From Pohlia nutans (taxonomy: Eukaryota; Streptophyta; Bryopsida; Bryales; Mniaceae), in contig CM040094.1 of assembly GCA_022496805.1 (NCBI GenBank), forward strand, positions 558,001-622,000: DNA of 64,000 bases. The letters are read 5' to 3'. The notes beneath the pieces are model-generated. The model saw nothing but the letters and a program-made list of their open reading frames with translations, was not told the DNA's origin and ran no database searches. Position numbers and translations under genes: made by a program. Position 1 is the stretch's first letter. Each line of letters starts with the position of its first letter. This document shows, piece by piece, positions 1 to 10,683 of this stretch.

Positions 1-44
1 TGCTTGCCATGGTTCTCTCATGTACATCTAAGCCATGCTAATAA

Positions 45-105
45 CACTAGTAGAAAAGATGGCACTACCAAGGGAGATGCCCAGGTGCCACCTTTTCTAC
101 TAGTG
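45..105. mobile_element. 61-bp CACTA-type mini-MITE (hairpin)
   Basis: The two ends are inverted copies beginning CACTAGTAGAAAA and including TGGCAC, with a two-base mismatch and a loop of about 19 bases. The flanks are TAA on both sides, which fits the 3-bp target duplication of CACTA (EnSpm) elements. It lies upstream of the first visible exon of the DPY-30 gene, probably in an intron. It could also be read as a small hairpin RNA source. Confidence 0.6.
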
Positions 106-303
106 TAATTGTTTTTGAGGTTAACATCTACTTGTGTTCAAAGGGTCATAACGTTCTAGGGTTAATATTCTCTATTCACGACAGGTTGTGGTAATTATTT
201 TGGTGCCACATAAATTTATTTATTTTTTCAGACAACCAATGTGTATGTGATGCATGGCAAAGAAATTTTGAAAAACTAAAAAAATTATTACTTTTATTTA
301 CAG

Positions 304-3300
304 TCCAACCTCCATGGGACGAGTGGCCAGCATGGCCGCCTCCTCCGGATTGGAAGTATGCAGAACCCATTGATGCTTTACATGAAGCTTGTCAACCGCA
401 CAAGCTGCCACCTGATGTGGAAATGAGCTACGGTCCGTTCCTGCCGTGGACTGTCAAGGTATGCCCACCTTTTTCTTTCCATGTAAACACTCTTGAATTC
501 TCCACACATAATTACAGTAGTACCATAGCTGGGTCGCCAAAAAATTATTCAAAAAATGAAAAAGATCAAAAATCAGAAATTATGAAGATCAAAAAATGAA
601 AATAGAGAATAAATTAGTTTCAGTTGTATTTTGATATTCCTAAGATATTTTGGGCCGATTCTAATCATATTTTTGCTCTTAAACGAAAATCAAGAAATTC
701 ATTTTTTTGAGGAACAAACTTTATTTTTCAAAAACTATTGAATATTTGTTCGGGGGTGGCAACCTAGCTATGGTACTGCGGGGTCCGGGTCTGATCAGGG
801 TACTCCTTCCCGGACTGTCCGGACTTTAGAAGAATGTCCTTTTGGTAATGAAAAAATTATTGGAAAATTACAAAAATTACATGGTATTGTGGATGGCATG
901 TTGGTACAGAATAATCATGTGCTATATAGGTCAAATTCAAAAATTGAATTTTTTCCTAATTTATCATATCTAGCACCTGGTCACATTATAGTAGCAAAAG
1001 GACAATGTATTTAAGGTTTTTTATTAAAACAAATATTCGTGCACTTTATTAAGTTTATATTTAAGCATATCATATAGTTTTAAGACAAAGATATTATGAA
1101 ATCATAGTCTGTTTAGATTGTGTAAAAATATTTGATTTCTGAAAGTTCTCATAAATAAGGAAATATAGTAAAACATCAAATTAAGAGTTAAAATTAAACA
1201 TAGATATGACTCAAACGTTGTTTTAGCTAAATTTCTTGTTTATAAACTACTTCACTATAAATTGATATTCCGGATTGTTCCTTTTGTCTCAAATCCGGAA
1301 CTAAGACAGTTCCGGATTTGAGACAAAAGGAACAATCCGGAATATATAAATTGTTCAATTTTTCTTGCTCAATACTATTTTGGATGGAGTATTACAACTT
1401 TCTCATGAATCTATCATTAAATTGATGTGAATTGAAAACGTGTAATTTCTAGCACACATTAAGTGAATTATAAAATGACAGTATTTCAGTGAGACAGTCC
1501 TTTTTGGAACCCATATCAGACCCGAACCCTGCGGTAGTGCAAATCACCTCTTGAAGGTTGGGCCAAAATGACGTTCAGCTACAGACGCTTGTAAAAAAAT
1601 ACTGTAACATTCAGTAGCATGCATTGTCACTGCCTTAGCTTTAGAGTAGATAGTGTGGAATATTCCACACCCAACAGTACTTCATCAGTAGATAAGTGGA
1701 CATATGTAGGCTCAACGTGGTGAGCAGAGTGGATGAAGGAAAGGCAGTGGGCTACTAAATGTTATGACAAGCTACAGTTTTTCCTTCTTTTGTTTAACCC
1801 TTTGACGCACTTGTGTTCATATAATGAACAACGAACAAATTGCAACCTTTTTTTTATTATATATGGTATAGTTTTTCATTCATCCAAATTTCTCTTGGTT
1901 CTTGTGGTAGTTGACTATCAATCTAGCATTTGTACAGTATGGATCTTGTTGTGATTTTTGATTTACAACACAATTGGTTTATGTCAAGTTTCATTCTTAG
2001 TTTGACAGAAAGTGAGACCTTAAACATGATTTTTCAAATATGTAGAATCAAATAATGGAAACCATAACATCTTGTACTACATGTTATTCCAATTTCATAA
2101 AGATATTTTCTAATTTTTGTGTTAAATTGAGGTTTTTAATTGAATTTGAAGAGACAACCTTGCAAAAATTAATTTAAAAATATTAACAAAAATATGATAA
2201 ATCCAACCATAGACATGTGATCTTCGCATTGACATTTACAACTTTGCTTTGAACATCAACTTCATTTTTCAAATATATTTTAACGGATCTTGTTAAATTG
2301 GGACGTCAAAGGGTTGAGAATAGCGATATTGGATTTTGAAAACAATTGCTGATTAATTTCATTTCCCTTGCAGCCCCCACCCAAGCCCAAATCGCCCACT
2401 GCTGATTTGCCTGTGCGAGAGTATCTGGTATTGTACAAAAGAATTCCATGCCAACACTTTTTGAATCCTCTAATGAAATTGTTTGAGCCAGGGGGTTTAT
2501 GGCATGAGATTGGTGGATTTCATGCTTAACAGGTTCTGGTTAAATTGTACACAATTTGCAACAGTTGCTTGAGGTCATTGTGGTTCACTTCATTAAATGA
2601 TTATTATAACATCATATATGAAAATCAATTTTATCACTAGTAGGATTTTGGTCTTTTAAAATTGGTTCTTTGTGACTTAAATAGTCCTTTTGACTTAAAT
2701 GATCCTTTGTGACTCAATTTTTCTTTTTAAAAGACGTTTTGGACCATATAAGTAACAAAGGACTAGTTATAAAGAACCAATATCCTACCATTGTATTTTA
2801 GAGGTTCAAAAGATATGAAACCACACAACATTAGTAAAAACATTGTCTGCATAGATCAGAGAAGCATGCCCCACAAGACCCACAACTAGTCTAATTTGTC
2901 ATGTGAGGTCTTCTCTTTAGTCTATATGTGCGATGAGGATATCTACAAGTGTAATGGACTAGGTAACTCAAACGTGGAGCTTGGTTATAGAAGAACTCAT
3001 CTTTTTGAATAGCGCTAGACTACAAATTCTCACAATTGTTTACTTCAAAATTTGAACATTAGAACAATGATTCCTATGAACCTACGCTTCATTGATAACT
3101 TCTTGATGAAAATTAGTGTTCACCTCTAGAGACACGAAATTGATTGATGACCGAGAAAATGTGGTTCTATCTCCTTTTTCTAGGCTCTTTTTCCACATTT
3201 GTAAGAGTCTATGAAGTTTGAAATATTGCATTCTCCAAGCCACTAACCCATTGCAAGACCTAAATGTAAATAAAGTTCAACATTATCCATATGTGATGTT

Positions 3301-4255
3301 GTAAATGTTGGGATTCGATGTACAGATGGCTGAAAAGGTGTACGACCTTTGCCTTGAAGCTATGAAGCTTGTTGTGATTGAAAGGTGCGTACCATGATAC
3401 ACCTACCTTCCCATAGGAAGTTTTTAACATTGTTACACTAATAAATTTTAACTAAAGTTTTCCTGTCACTATTCTATCACTTTTAACCCACATTCAGTTC
3501 ATGAGAGACACGATTTTAGTTATGAAATTAATAAAACAGACACTAATGCAAGCAATGTCTTAGTAATGATTAGCAAAAACTTGAAATTCTATAGTCTAAC
3601 AGAAGTTCAAAAATCGAAAAAGTTTTCATATGTCACTCTTTTCAAGAAGTCCCTCAATCTTTACCAAAAGTTGTCAAACTTTGAATGCCTTATTCACAAA
3701 ACACTCTTTACTTAAAGTTTTTAAATTGTAGATGGGAGCCAATTTGGATTCTTGAAGATGATAGGTTTTGTATAAGAGGATGTTGAAAATCAAATTAAAT
3801 TAAAGGATCAAAATAGGCCCAACTTTTGAATGTATATGTCAAATGAGTTATAGTATATTAATGCATTTGTAATACAGAGGTAAGTTATAAAAAATCTTGA
3901 GTCAAAAGAATAGAGTATTATGCATTGTAATTTTGTAAATGTGTTCAAAACTTACTCCATAAGTCAATGAGGTCTACATAGTAGGGCAATTCCAAACAAA
4001 TGCTTCATTCATGCAATTACTCTTTGTTTTTTTTCAGAACTCATGAGTTGGTTTGTGATTATTAGACCTGAGAGACCGGTAAAGTTCGTAGCGTTGTACA
4101 TACGAGAGAAGAATCCATTAGCTTGCAAGGTAAAATGTAGACGGCATTGCCATCTTGGAGAAACATGCCATTGCAAAAACCTTCCACCCCCACCACCCCC
4201 TCCCCCCGAACCACCTAAGGAAGAAGAGAAAGAAGGAGAAGAAGCTGAGGCGTGA
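304..4255 (+). CDS. DPY-30-motif protein, 5' end missing; possible ciliary/axonemal protein
   Basis: Four exons join in phase: 304-458, 2374-2427, 3326-3384 and 4066-4255 (TGA stop). The first visible exon starts with two bases of a split codon, so at least one exon lies left of the window. The roughly 150 visible residues run: a Trp/Pro-rich segment (PPWDEWPAWPPPPDW), a PPPKPKSPT linker, a DPY-30/RIIa-like helical motif over exons 2-4 (REYL..., then ERPERPVKFVALYI), a Cys/His cluster (CKVKCRRHCHLGETCHC), eight prolines and a Glu-rich tail. The acceptor at 4064-4065 is chosen because it restores the RPxxPVxFxAxYI signature; the stronger-looking TTTTTTTTCAG acceptor at 4037 would end after eight more codons at a TAG. 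DPY-30 motifs occur in COMPASS subunits and in axonemal proteins such as radial-spoke proteins. Exact function is not recognised. Confidence 0.72.
519..777. mobile_element. MITE, AGTACCATAG family, copy 1
   Basis: Ends are inverted copies of AGTACCATAGCTGGGTCGCC with two mismatches. The same ends and internal phrases (a CTCAAAAA...AATTTCTT stretch, a TGGCCCAAAATGGC-like stretch) recur at 15483-15742 and 35785-35990. It is in the first visible intron of the DPY-30 gene. No coding capacity. Confidence 0.6.
779..1531. mobile_element. Non-autonomous hAT-like element
   Basis: Left end CGGGGTCCGGGTCTGAT and right end (read inverted) CAGGGTTCGGGTCTGAT match over about 40 bases including GGACTGTC. 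The CAGGG start is typical of hAT elements. Flanking octamers TGGTACTG and CGGTAGTG agree at six of eight positions, consistent with an old 8-bp duplication. No long ORF inside. It hosts the perfect palindrome at 1265-1345. Confidence 0.5.
1265..1345. mobile_element. 81-bp perfect palindrome with 8-bp target duplication
   Basis: Arms 1265-1302 and 1308-1345 (38 bases each) are exact reverse complements around a 5-base loop (AAGAC). The octamer ATAAATTG lies directly on both sides (1257-1264 and 1346-1353). The motif TCCGGA-type ends recur within each arm. An exact 8-bp repeat next to an exact palindrome suggests a recent insertion by a hAT-type mechanism. An imperfect-hairpin RNA gene is an alternative reading. 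Confidence 0.65.
1603..1766. mobile_element. MITE, CATAACATTCAGTAGC family, copy 1
   Basis: Left end TGTAACATTCAGTAGC and right end GCTACTAAATGTTATG are inverted copies. A central palindrome TGTGGAATATTCCACA is shared with the copies at 12709-12880 and 61774-61943. About 165 bp, noncoding, in an intron of the DPY-30 gene. Confidence 0.6.
1798..2313. mobile_element. piggyBac-type MITE (TTAA target), 516 bp
   Basis: Ends CCCTTTGACG and CGTCAAAGGG are perfect inverted copies, flanked by TTAA on the left and TTGA (one change) on the right. Inner sequence matches, in inverted orientation, the element ending at 32963. No coding capacity. Confidence 0.6.
2635..2793. mobile_element. CACTA-type MITE, 159 bp
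   Basis: Left end CACTAGTAGGATTTTGGT and inverted right end CAATGGTAGGATATTGGT match, and GGTTCTTT follows on both sides. Flanking TAT trinucleotides (2632-2634, 2794-2796) fit a 3-bp duplication. It is the second CACTA-like element within this gene. Confidence 0.55.
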
Positions 4256-4711
4256 GGAAAATCATTTCATTTGATTTTTTAAGGTTTTGTGGTTTAGGGA
4301 CTAGGGTTTAGGGTTTTGGAATAACACTTGAATGCAACAAAATTTATTTTGTCATGCTGAAGTCTGGCACGACAGTTCCAACAACAAAATTGTTGTTGTG
4401 GAGCATACATGCACGACTGTTTGATATAATATATTGGTGCAACAATGGTTATTGATAGTAATTTTGGAAAGTTATGATCCATTCATGGATACTAGCACAT
4501 GGACCTATCACAATTAGTCCAACAAAGTGTTACTTCGACAAGTGTATGTAAATCTAAAATTGCCTCCTTTTGCACACGGATCAAAAAGGGTGTTTAATTT
4601 CATTGTGCCTAGTATTGCTCATAATTGATTTTCGTGAACAATCATAGGAACATGGGAGTTTTACTGTCGATTCCAATTACTACTCTTAATTGATTTTGAT
4701 GACTAGTCGGT

Positions 4712-4925
4712 AAGGTAAAGGTACCTTAAACCACCACAACAACTAAAACCACCAGCTTCTACAACCCTCTTTCATTTCAAAAAGGAAATGTAAGCTTTCA
4801 TTACATGACTTATGCATGAATTGCTCAAAAGTTAAGTCATGTACCGACAACTTACATTTCCTTCCTAAAATGAAGAAATGAAGAAATGGTGTAGAAGTTG
4901 GTGGTTTTAGGTCTCTCTACCTTAG
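4712..4925. repeat. Imperfect foldback repeat
   Basis: Two arms of about 100 bases (4712-4811 and 4828-4925) are imperfect inverted copies, sharing AAAACCACCA, CTTCTACA, AGGAAATGTAAG and CATGACTT in mirrored order. It lies just downstream of the DPY-30 stop codon. Probably a MITE; ends are not sharp enough to assign a superfamily. Confidence 0.5.
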
Positions 4926-5345
4926 TGCATGAGCAGTTACAAGAACACCCATTCTCTACCAAATTGGACATGCATATGATTCTGAACTTTGAACAACTAA
5001 TTACACGCAAAATGCAACTTAGAAAACCACATGGAAGTATGCAGACTTTTCTTGCATGAAATAAGGTCCCATTTTCCATGGATTGAAAAGTCACCCATTT
5101 ACACAGCAAGTGTCATCCAAAGACCTCACTTGTAAGAAACGAGATACTTCTAAGTTCTACCATAGGCAAAGATGCATCTATGAGATGTATTACTCAGGAT
5201 TCTAGCTTCATGATTGAGACCCTAATACTTTGAACTTCAACACTTTGTAACAATATCCAAATAATACATATTTTAGTGCGTTGGAATCCTACAACAAAAA
5301 TTTCCATTCTAACAATGAAAAAGAGCTGAAACGGGGTTCCCTACC

Positions 5346-7526
5346 TTATAATGAACTACTACTGCTTGGCTTGGTTTTCACTTGAGTAAAAGCAATGCGG
5401 GAAATGTCCACCAGAGACTTGAAGCTGTAAGGCTCATGCATGGCAATCTCGGATAACACCTTTCGGTTCAGGCCAATATTCTCCTTGGAAAGCCCGTTCA
5501 TGAACTCGCCGTAGTTCACCTGCACAAAGTAACGCCATTCAGTGAAGGACCAAGGATTCATGGTTTTAAAATGACAAATCCAATTAATCATCTTGTGAAA
5601 AGTATAACTCAGATGGGACCAAATCTTATATCATCGGAATCAGTGAAGAATACTATATATGTTAGTCAAATAAATGAAAAAATAAAAGAAAAGAAAGTCC
5701 ACATAAGGCCAACTCAAAACCACTAAAAAAAATATTATGGGGTTCTTGGTCCTCGAGGGATAGGAAACACAGAACTAACTGCAAAATCCTAAAATTTTGC
5801 AGGCATTGATTTTAAGAATTTACACCACCTCAACATTAGAAATCGGGTCGCATTGAACTGTTACAACTTTTGCATACAATATCCAAATAACGCATTTGCA
5901 TTGTTTGGTGAATTGGAATCCTTTGACATACAAAGAAGAATATATATAAATTTGACCATTCTAATAAGAATCTGCACCAGTTTTAGGGTGTCTGCCAATG
6001 GAACTCTTATAACTTCTGCATAAAATATCCAATTACCGCATTCATTGGCGCATCGGAATCCTCTTTGATTTTCTAACAAGGATGTTAAAAAAATTAAACA
6101 TTCTAATAATACTAATAATAATTATGCTGAGCTCTAAACCGTGTGGATACATCAGACCTCGCATTTCTGGTACCAAAGCGATATATTCAGACCCTAATTC
6201 TGAGTTGCAGAATGGATCCACTCGAGAGAGAAAAAGGCGCATTGACTTAACCTACACTGCCAGTAAACATTAAATCCTTATAACTTTTCCATACAATATC
6301 CAAATAACACTCCCTCTGTCCGGAAATAACTGTCATAGTTTCTGGAACGATTTTTTTTTCCCAATATCAGTGCTCAAAAAATGGTCTATCTTTAAAAGTG
6401 GCATGTAGTCTTTGTATCACTCTCATTGTCCGCCCCGTTCTGGGGGGGTGCACTCTACATTATGTTTGAGAATCACGTGCATTCATAACCCCTTCTAAAA
6501 AACCCCTTGTATACGAGAGGTTATATGTCTAAATACCTTTGTATACAGATGTATTCCGTTTTAAATATATGTTTAGTGTAAGTATACGTGAATATTTTCA
6601 ATTCTAAATGTGTTTATTGTATGTATACGTAATACGGAAGTGTTCAAATTAATACCCCTTCTGTGCACTCACATATACTCGTACATGTTTAGTACAGTGC
6701 ACCCCCCGAGGCCCCGTTTCAAGTGGAAATGGCTCACGTTTGAAGTATAAAACATAAGAAAAACATTGAAAAGAAAAAAAAAAAAAAAATTGCCAAGAAC
6801 TAGAACAATTATTTCCAGACAGAGCGAGTAAATTCTTTGGTGCATTGAAATCCTCTTTGATTTTCTACAAGGATGTTAAAGAATTTAACCCCTATAGGAC
6901 CACAAGGCCACCAGGTGGCTCCTGTGTTTTTTCAGTAACTTTGAGTAGGTTTTAGTAGATTCTTTTTTGTTAATTTAAAAAATCAAAAAATCAACATATG
7001 TGATATTCTTCACTAATTTCAGTGATATAAAATTCGGTCCCATTCAAATTATAATTTTCACAATATGATCATTGAAACTTGTCATTTTAAAACCATGAAT
7101 CCTTGGTCCTTTAGGAGTTAACATTCTAATAACTATGCTCAGCACTTAAGGTTTTGCTACAAATCTCGCATTTCAAGTATCGCTTCTCACTGAAGTGATA
7201 ATGGAACCCTAATTCTGAGATGCACAAAGGATTCAAAAAAGAAAAAGGCGACAACCACGCCAGTGCTGAATGCAAGAACAAGGGACACTGGCAAGAAAAG
7301 AAGAAGAAAAAAAAAAGACACAGAAGAAAAGAGTTCTTACTCCATGCTGACGAGTGCCGGCATTGATGCGCTGGATCCACAAGCCACGCATGTCGCGCTT
7401 CTTGGTGCGGCGGTCCCGGTACGCATACTGCAACGCCTTCTCCACGCGCTCCCTCGCGGCGCGGATGCAGTTCTTGCTGCGCCCTCGAAAGCCCTTGGCC
7501 AACTGCAAAATCTTCTGATTGTTCAT
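5346..7526 (-). CDS. RPL20: Mitochondrial 50S ribosomal protein bL20, nuclear-encoded
   Basis: Two exons, 7341-7526 and 5346-5519, join in phase to give 119 residues. Exon 1 starts [20 protein letters not shown] and carries [15 protein letters not shown] and LWIQRINAG; exon 2 continues [20 protein letters not shown] and [10 protein letters not shown], all hallmarks of bL20, which binds 23S rRNA during assembly of the large subunit. Because plants keep plastid rpl20 in the plastid genome, a nuclear copy of this type (short N terminus, like the Arabidopsis mitochondrial protein) is most likely mitochondrial. The 1.8 kb intron holds a tandem repeat, a Stowaway-like MITE and a TTAA MITE. A telo-box and a 15-bp repeat array lie upstream. 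Confidence 0.9.
5860..6884. repeat. Degenerate tandem repeat in the bL20 intron, split by a MITE
   Basis: A unit of roughly 140-150 bp recurs starting near 5865, 6008 and 6278, with the phrases CAATATCCAAATAAC, TTGGTGCATTGGAATCC and AAGGATGTTAAA. A further diverged copy lies near 5240. The third unit is interrupted at about 6309 and resumes at about 6827, so the inserted MITE is younger than the tandem array. Confidence 0.5.
6309..6827. mobile_element. Stowaway-like MITE (Tc1/mariner type)
   Basis: Ends CTCCCTCTGTCCGGAAATAA and, inverted, CTCGCTCTGTCTGGAAATAA are near-identical inverted repeats. This end sequence is very like plant Stowaway MITEs (CTCCCTCCGTCC...). About 518 bp, noncoding, within a tandem repeat unit of the bL20 intron. 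TA target bases are not clear on both sides. Confidence 0.6.
6889..7117. mobile_element. piggyBac-type MITE (TTAA target), 229 bp
   Basis: Starts CCCCTATAGGACC and ends GGTCCTTTAGGAG, flanked by TTAA at 6885-6888 and 7118-7121. It lies in the bL20 intron. Confidence 0.6.
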
Positions 7527-7688
7527 CTTTCTCCGTTTTTTACAAAGCTATCCCGTGGCTGCCAAATCCCTCATGGACGCAGAAACCCTAATCTGTTTGG
7601 AGCCAGAGCGAACATCACCACTTCGACACTCGCAGCGTGACGGACAACACACAAATCCTGAAAAAACCCGAAAACCCCGAAAAACCTA

Positions 7689-7697
7689 AACCCTAAA
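7689..7697 (-). promoter_or_regulatory. Telo-box (AAACCCTAA) upstream of bL20
   Basis: AAACCCTAA lies about 165 bases upstream of the bL20 start codon. Telo-boxes are known plant promoter elements enriched at genes for ribosomal proteins and translation factors. Regulatory role here is inferred. Confidence 0.5.
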
Positions 7698-7704
7698 ACC
7701 CCAG

Positions 7705-7794
7705 TTTCTTTAACCCCGGTTACTTTAACCCCGGCTTCTTTAACCCTAGTTGCTTTAACCCCAGTTCCTTTAACCTCAGTTACTTTAACCTCAG
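7705..7794. repeat. Six 15-bp tandem repeats upstream of bL20
   Basis: Six consecutive 15-base units of the form GTTACTTTAACCCCG with a few substitutions each, ending at 7794 and followed by GTTAAAG. The array opens a 97-residue ORF on the minus strand made of repeated VKxTxVK; that ORF is an effect of the repeat, not a gene. It sits in the bL20 upstream region beside the telo-box. Confidence 0.75.
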
Positions 7795-7899
7795 TTAAAG
7801 TAATAGCCAGTTGCTTTGGATCGTGAGCAAACTGAGCAATGTCTCTTTTAGACTTGAGGTCCATTGTTGGGCCAACCCAAAGGTTTCAAATTTTAACAA

Positions 7900-8397
7900 A
7901 TAAGATTGCTCAAAAATTAGAAAATCGGATCTAAGGTTTGACTGAAATGAAAATCCACATGGTTAGATCTATGAATGCTATCACCATTATTTTTGTATAA
8001 ATTTTGAAACTTAAAATTCAAACTTATTTTGTAATTTGATTACAAACAAGATATTGACAATCTATGAATGAAATTTGTTGTGATGAATTGAAATGTAATA
8101 CTTTAAGTGTAGTGATTTTGGGAGATTTTTTGGTTCCTTAGTTTTATGAGTTGATTTTTTCAAGAGCACTTTTGAACTAAGACTTTAGAATTTTTTGGTG
8201 AATCACTGCAACATGAAATAAGGTACAAGAATTTCACAAATCGTCCCGTTTCTAATTGGTTCACACATGTATGAAACTAACTTGCCATAAAAATTTATAG
8301 TATTTTTTTTGGATTGCATAAAATGACTTGATGAATGAAATCTTATTGATGTTTATCATTCAGCATTCAGCAAATGGATGGTTGGGCGTTGGAGAGT
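7900..8397. mobile_element. Inverted, partial copy of the 566-bp TTAA element family
   Basis: Read on the minus strand, the right end starts CTCTCCAACGCCCAACCAT next to TTAA, matching the start of the element at 18775 (CCCCTAACCGCCCAACCAT). Internal phrases about a 'fatty' AT-rich stretch (AAGTGTAGTGATTTT, TTCACAAATCGTCCC) also match it inverted. The left end is not recognisable. Confidence 0.45.
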
Positions 8398-8405
8398 TAA
8401 ATTAA

Positions 8406-8727
8406 CTCCTAAACGTACCGATTCTTTGAACATAAGTAAATGCTAGTCTTAAAAATAAATATTAGCATGGCTCAAATGCACATGAGGTGTACATGAGACG
8501 TCCATTGCAAGCATAAAATATACTCAACAAATTTGACATACTTGTATTTGGAGGTCTCTCCAATGTCATCAACATCTCCCCATCAAATGAGATTTACTTT
8601 AATTGGTAGAGAACCCAATAGACTTGCAAAAATGACTTGGATGAAAGTCATTCTAGATTGTATGAGAAAGTTACATGACTTTGAATCTGTTCGTAATTTA
8701 GTTTTTGGACGCTAAGATGTTTAGGGG
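8406..8727. mobile_element. piggyBac-type MITE, 322 bp
   Basis: Starts CTCCTAAACGTACC after TTAA (8402-8405) and ends GTTTAGGGG before TTAT. Ends agree with the element at 18118-18673, so it is a probable shorter relative with one mutated target base. Confidence 0.5.
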
Positions 8728-10454
8728 TTATAAGATAAACAATCACGTTCAAAAGCAATGGCCCCAACCATGAGATTTGAATATTGTTTCCAAATTGCCT
8801 CAACTTGCGGGACAAAAGTTGCGAACTCTGATACTCCTAGTGTCAAAGAAGGTTTGGTTATAACCTAAGCTTTATGAGTAATTCATGCAACCACCAAGGT
8901 CAGCCCATATGTACGGAGAGGGTTTGTATTCCATACTGTCAGCCCATACAGTGTTGCTTTTGCATTTTTTCCAATTGTCATTGCCACATTCACCATCTTG
9001 ATTTGAATGTTGAAATGACACCTGCCATTTTCCCTTCAAAAGCTTCCCAAAACGAAACCGAGGGCCACTGATAGACGGCTTACTTGGAAGCATCGAGATG
9101 GCCTCTACCAGCAGGTTTTATTTTTATTTTATTTTTTCGTTGGTAGAACGACACACGCCTGGAATGTAACCAGGTAGGGGAAAAACGAATAAAAATGAAA
9201 TTTTATCATAAAAATAATGCTTCGAGAGGACTTTGGCGAATTTCATCCACTCTTTCATTTCTTTCTTTTTTTTTTCTTTTTTTTTTTGGGTCTCTTGAGC
9301 TTCCAAGAGACCATTTCTTGATCAATGTTTGTTTTTAATGGGTCACCCAGAACAAAAAAAACATATTTTCGATAAAAATAAATAAATTAGAAAAGAATTA
9401 AAAGTATTTCATCAAGTTTACTTTTCAACGCAATTTGAATTATGTCAATTCAAGTTAAACTTCACTATGGAGAATTCTCCAAAGTGGATCACCTCAACAT
9501 TGTCTTGGTGTTATAATTTTCTATTTAGAGAAAGTAATGATGTTTCCGCCATCATTTCTTTTACTTTTTTGAAGTTTACAATAGATATACAAATTTTAAG
9601 TAATTGTGCTAAATTTTAAACTCTTAAAGTGAAAAATATAATTTATACAAAATTTCAAAGATTAATGCTTTTAAATTCATTTTAAAAAAATCAAGGTTTT
9701 TTTTGGAAGTTTGACTACATGGATAATTTGTAGAGATGATGCCCTACATTTTGTCTATTGAAACAAACTTCATTAAACACATGGAAGGCACGTATTATAA
9801 CATATCTATATTTTATCCAATACCCCTTGGGCTTTTAAAGGTTAAAGTAGCCACTTCCAAAATAAGGTAAAATTCCGGCATTGAAAATTCGCCAAATTTT
9901 GTTTTGGCTAGTCTCCAAAGGTAAGGTAAATCATGTGAGCTTCAAGGACCATACCGGTACTATGGATTGGCAAGGTTGGACTTCATAAATTACTTCAATT
10001 AGTGTAGGAGTTTGAATAGTGCAAGACCTTCAAACTAATTTGAATGAATCTTAGATGAATGTGGTCTAAACCTTAGAATGAAATTATTTGACTTAGATGA
10101 AAGTTGATTGGCAATCACATTATTTTAGATAGTATAATAATGAATGTAAATCAAATTAATATTGATTTTACCTTAAAATATTGTGAATTTTCAAATTAAT
10201 GAGCCATTGAAAATTCATATAATTTTGTAATTAGTGCAAGTTGGTGCTATTAATTTGGGTTATGGTAATTGAATGAACTTAGTTGTGCCCATATCCTAAA
10301 TTCCCAAATTTTTTAAACTTGGAAAATTGTACTGTCCTTGGTGCAACTTCAGTTGAACCGAATTTGAAATTCACCCGTGACAATTTTATATTTGAATTTC
10401 AGTGAACTAACTGAGTGAGCACATGTGTTTGATTTCAAGCGCAAAGGTTGTTAA
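8728..10454. other. No gene seen; dispersed repeat also found at 58.4 kb
   Basis: AT-rich DNA with only short unsupported ORFs. Between about 9130 and 9300 and again near 9860-9960, phrases such as GGTAGAACGACACACGCC, GGAATGTAACCAGGTA and AATTTCATCCACT recur in diverged form at about 58380-58640. That is a dispersed repeat of unknown class. A T-rich run (9265-9288) gives a spurious Lys-rich ORF on the minus strand. Confidence 0.4.
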
Positions 10455-10683
10455 CCCTTAAAGGTCCTTGGGGATAGTAACTTAGATACGTTGCCGTATA
10501 TTTGACATTTGTTGTAAGTAGAAAGTTCCAAATTGAGATCCCAATAGCTTTTAAAGACCATGTAAACATGATTTTCAACTTCACTTTTGATATGAAATTC
10601 AAATGAGGTGTAGAACCATTCCAAATACAATGAAATATGGCCAAATAATACTCGCCGGAATGGTCAATCTGAACCTTTAAGGG
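10455..10683. mobile_element. Probable piggyBac-type MITE, 229 bp
   Basis: Starts CCCTTAAAGGTCC after TTAA (10451-10454) and ends GAACCTTTAAGGG before TGAA. The ends are inverted copies and one target base is changed. The 133-residue minus-strand ORF over it looks fortuitous. Confidence 0.4.

Noticed and set aside
4043..4255. A separate 70-residue gene starting at ATG 4043
   Set aside because: From 4066 this frame is the last exon of the DPY-30 gene; the ATG lies in the intron end.
7571..7864. 97-residue minus-strand ORF with VKxTxVK repeats
   Set aside because: Product of the 15-bp repeat array, whose length is a multiple of three.
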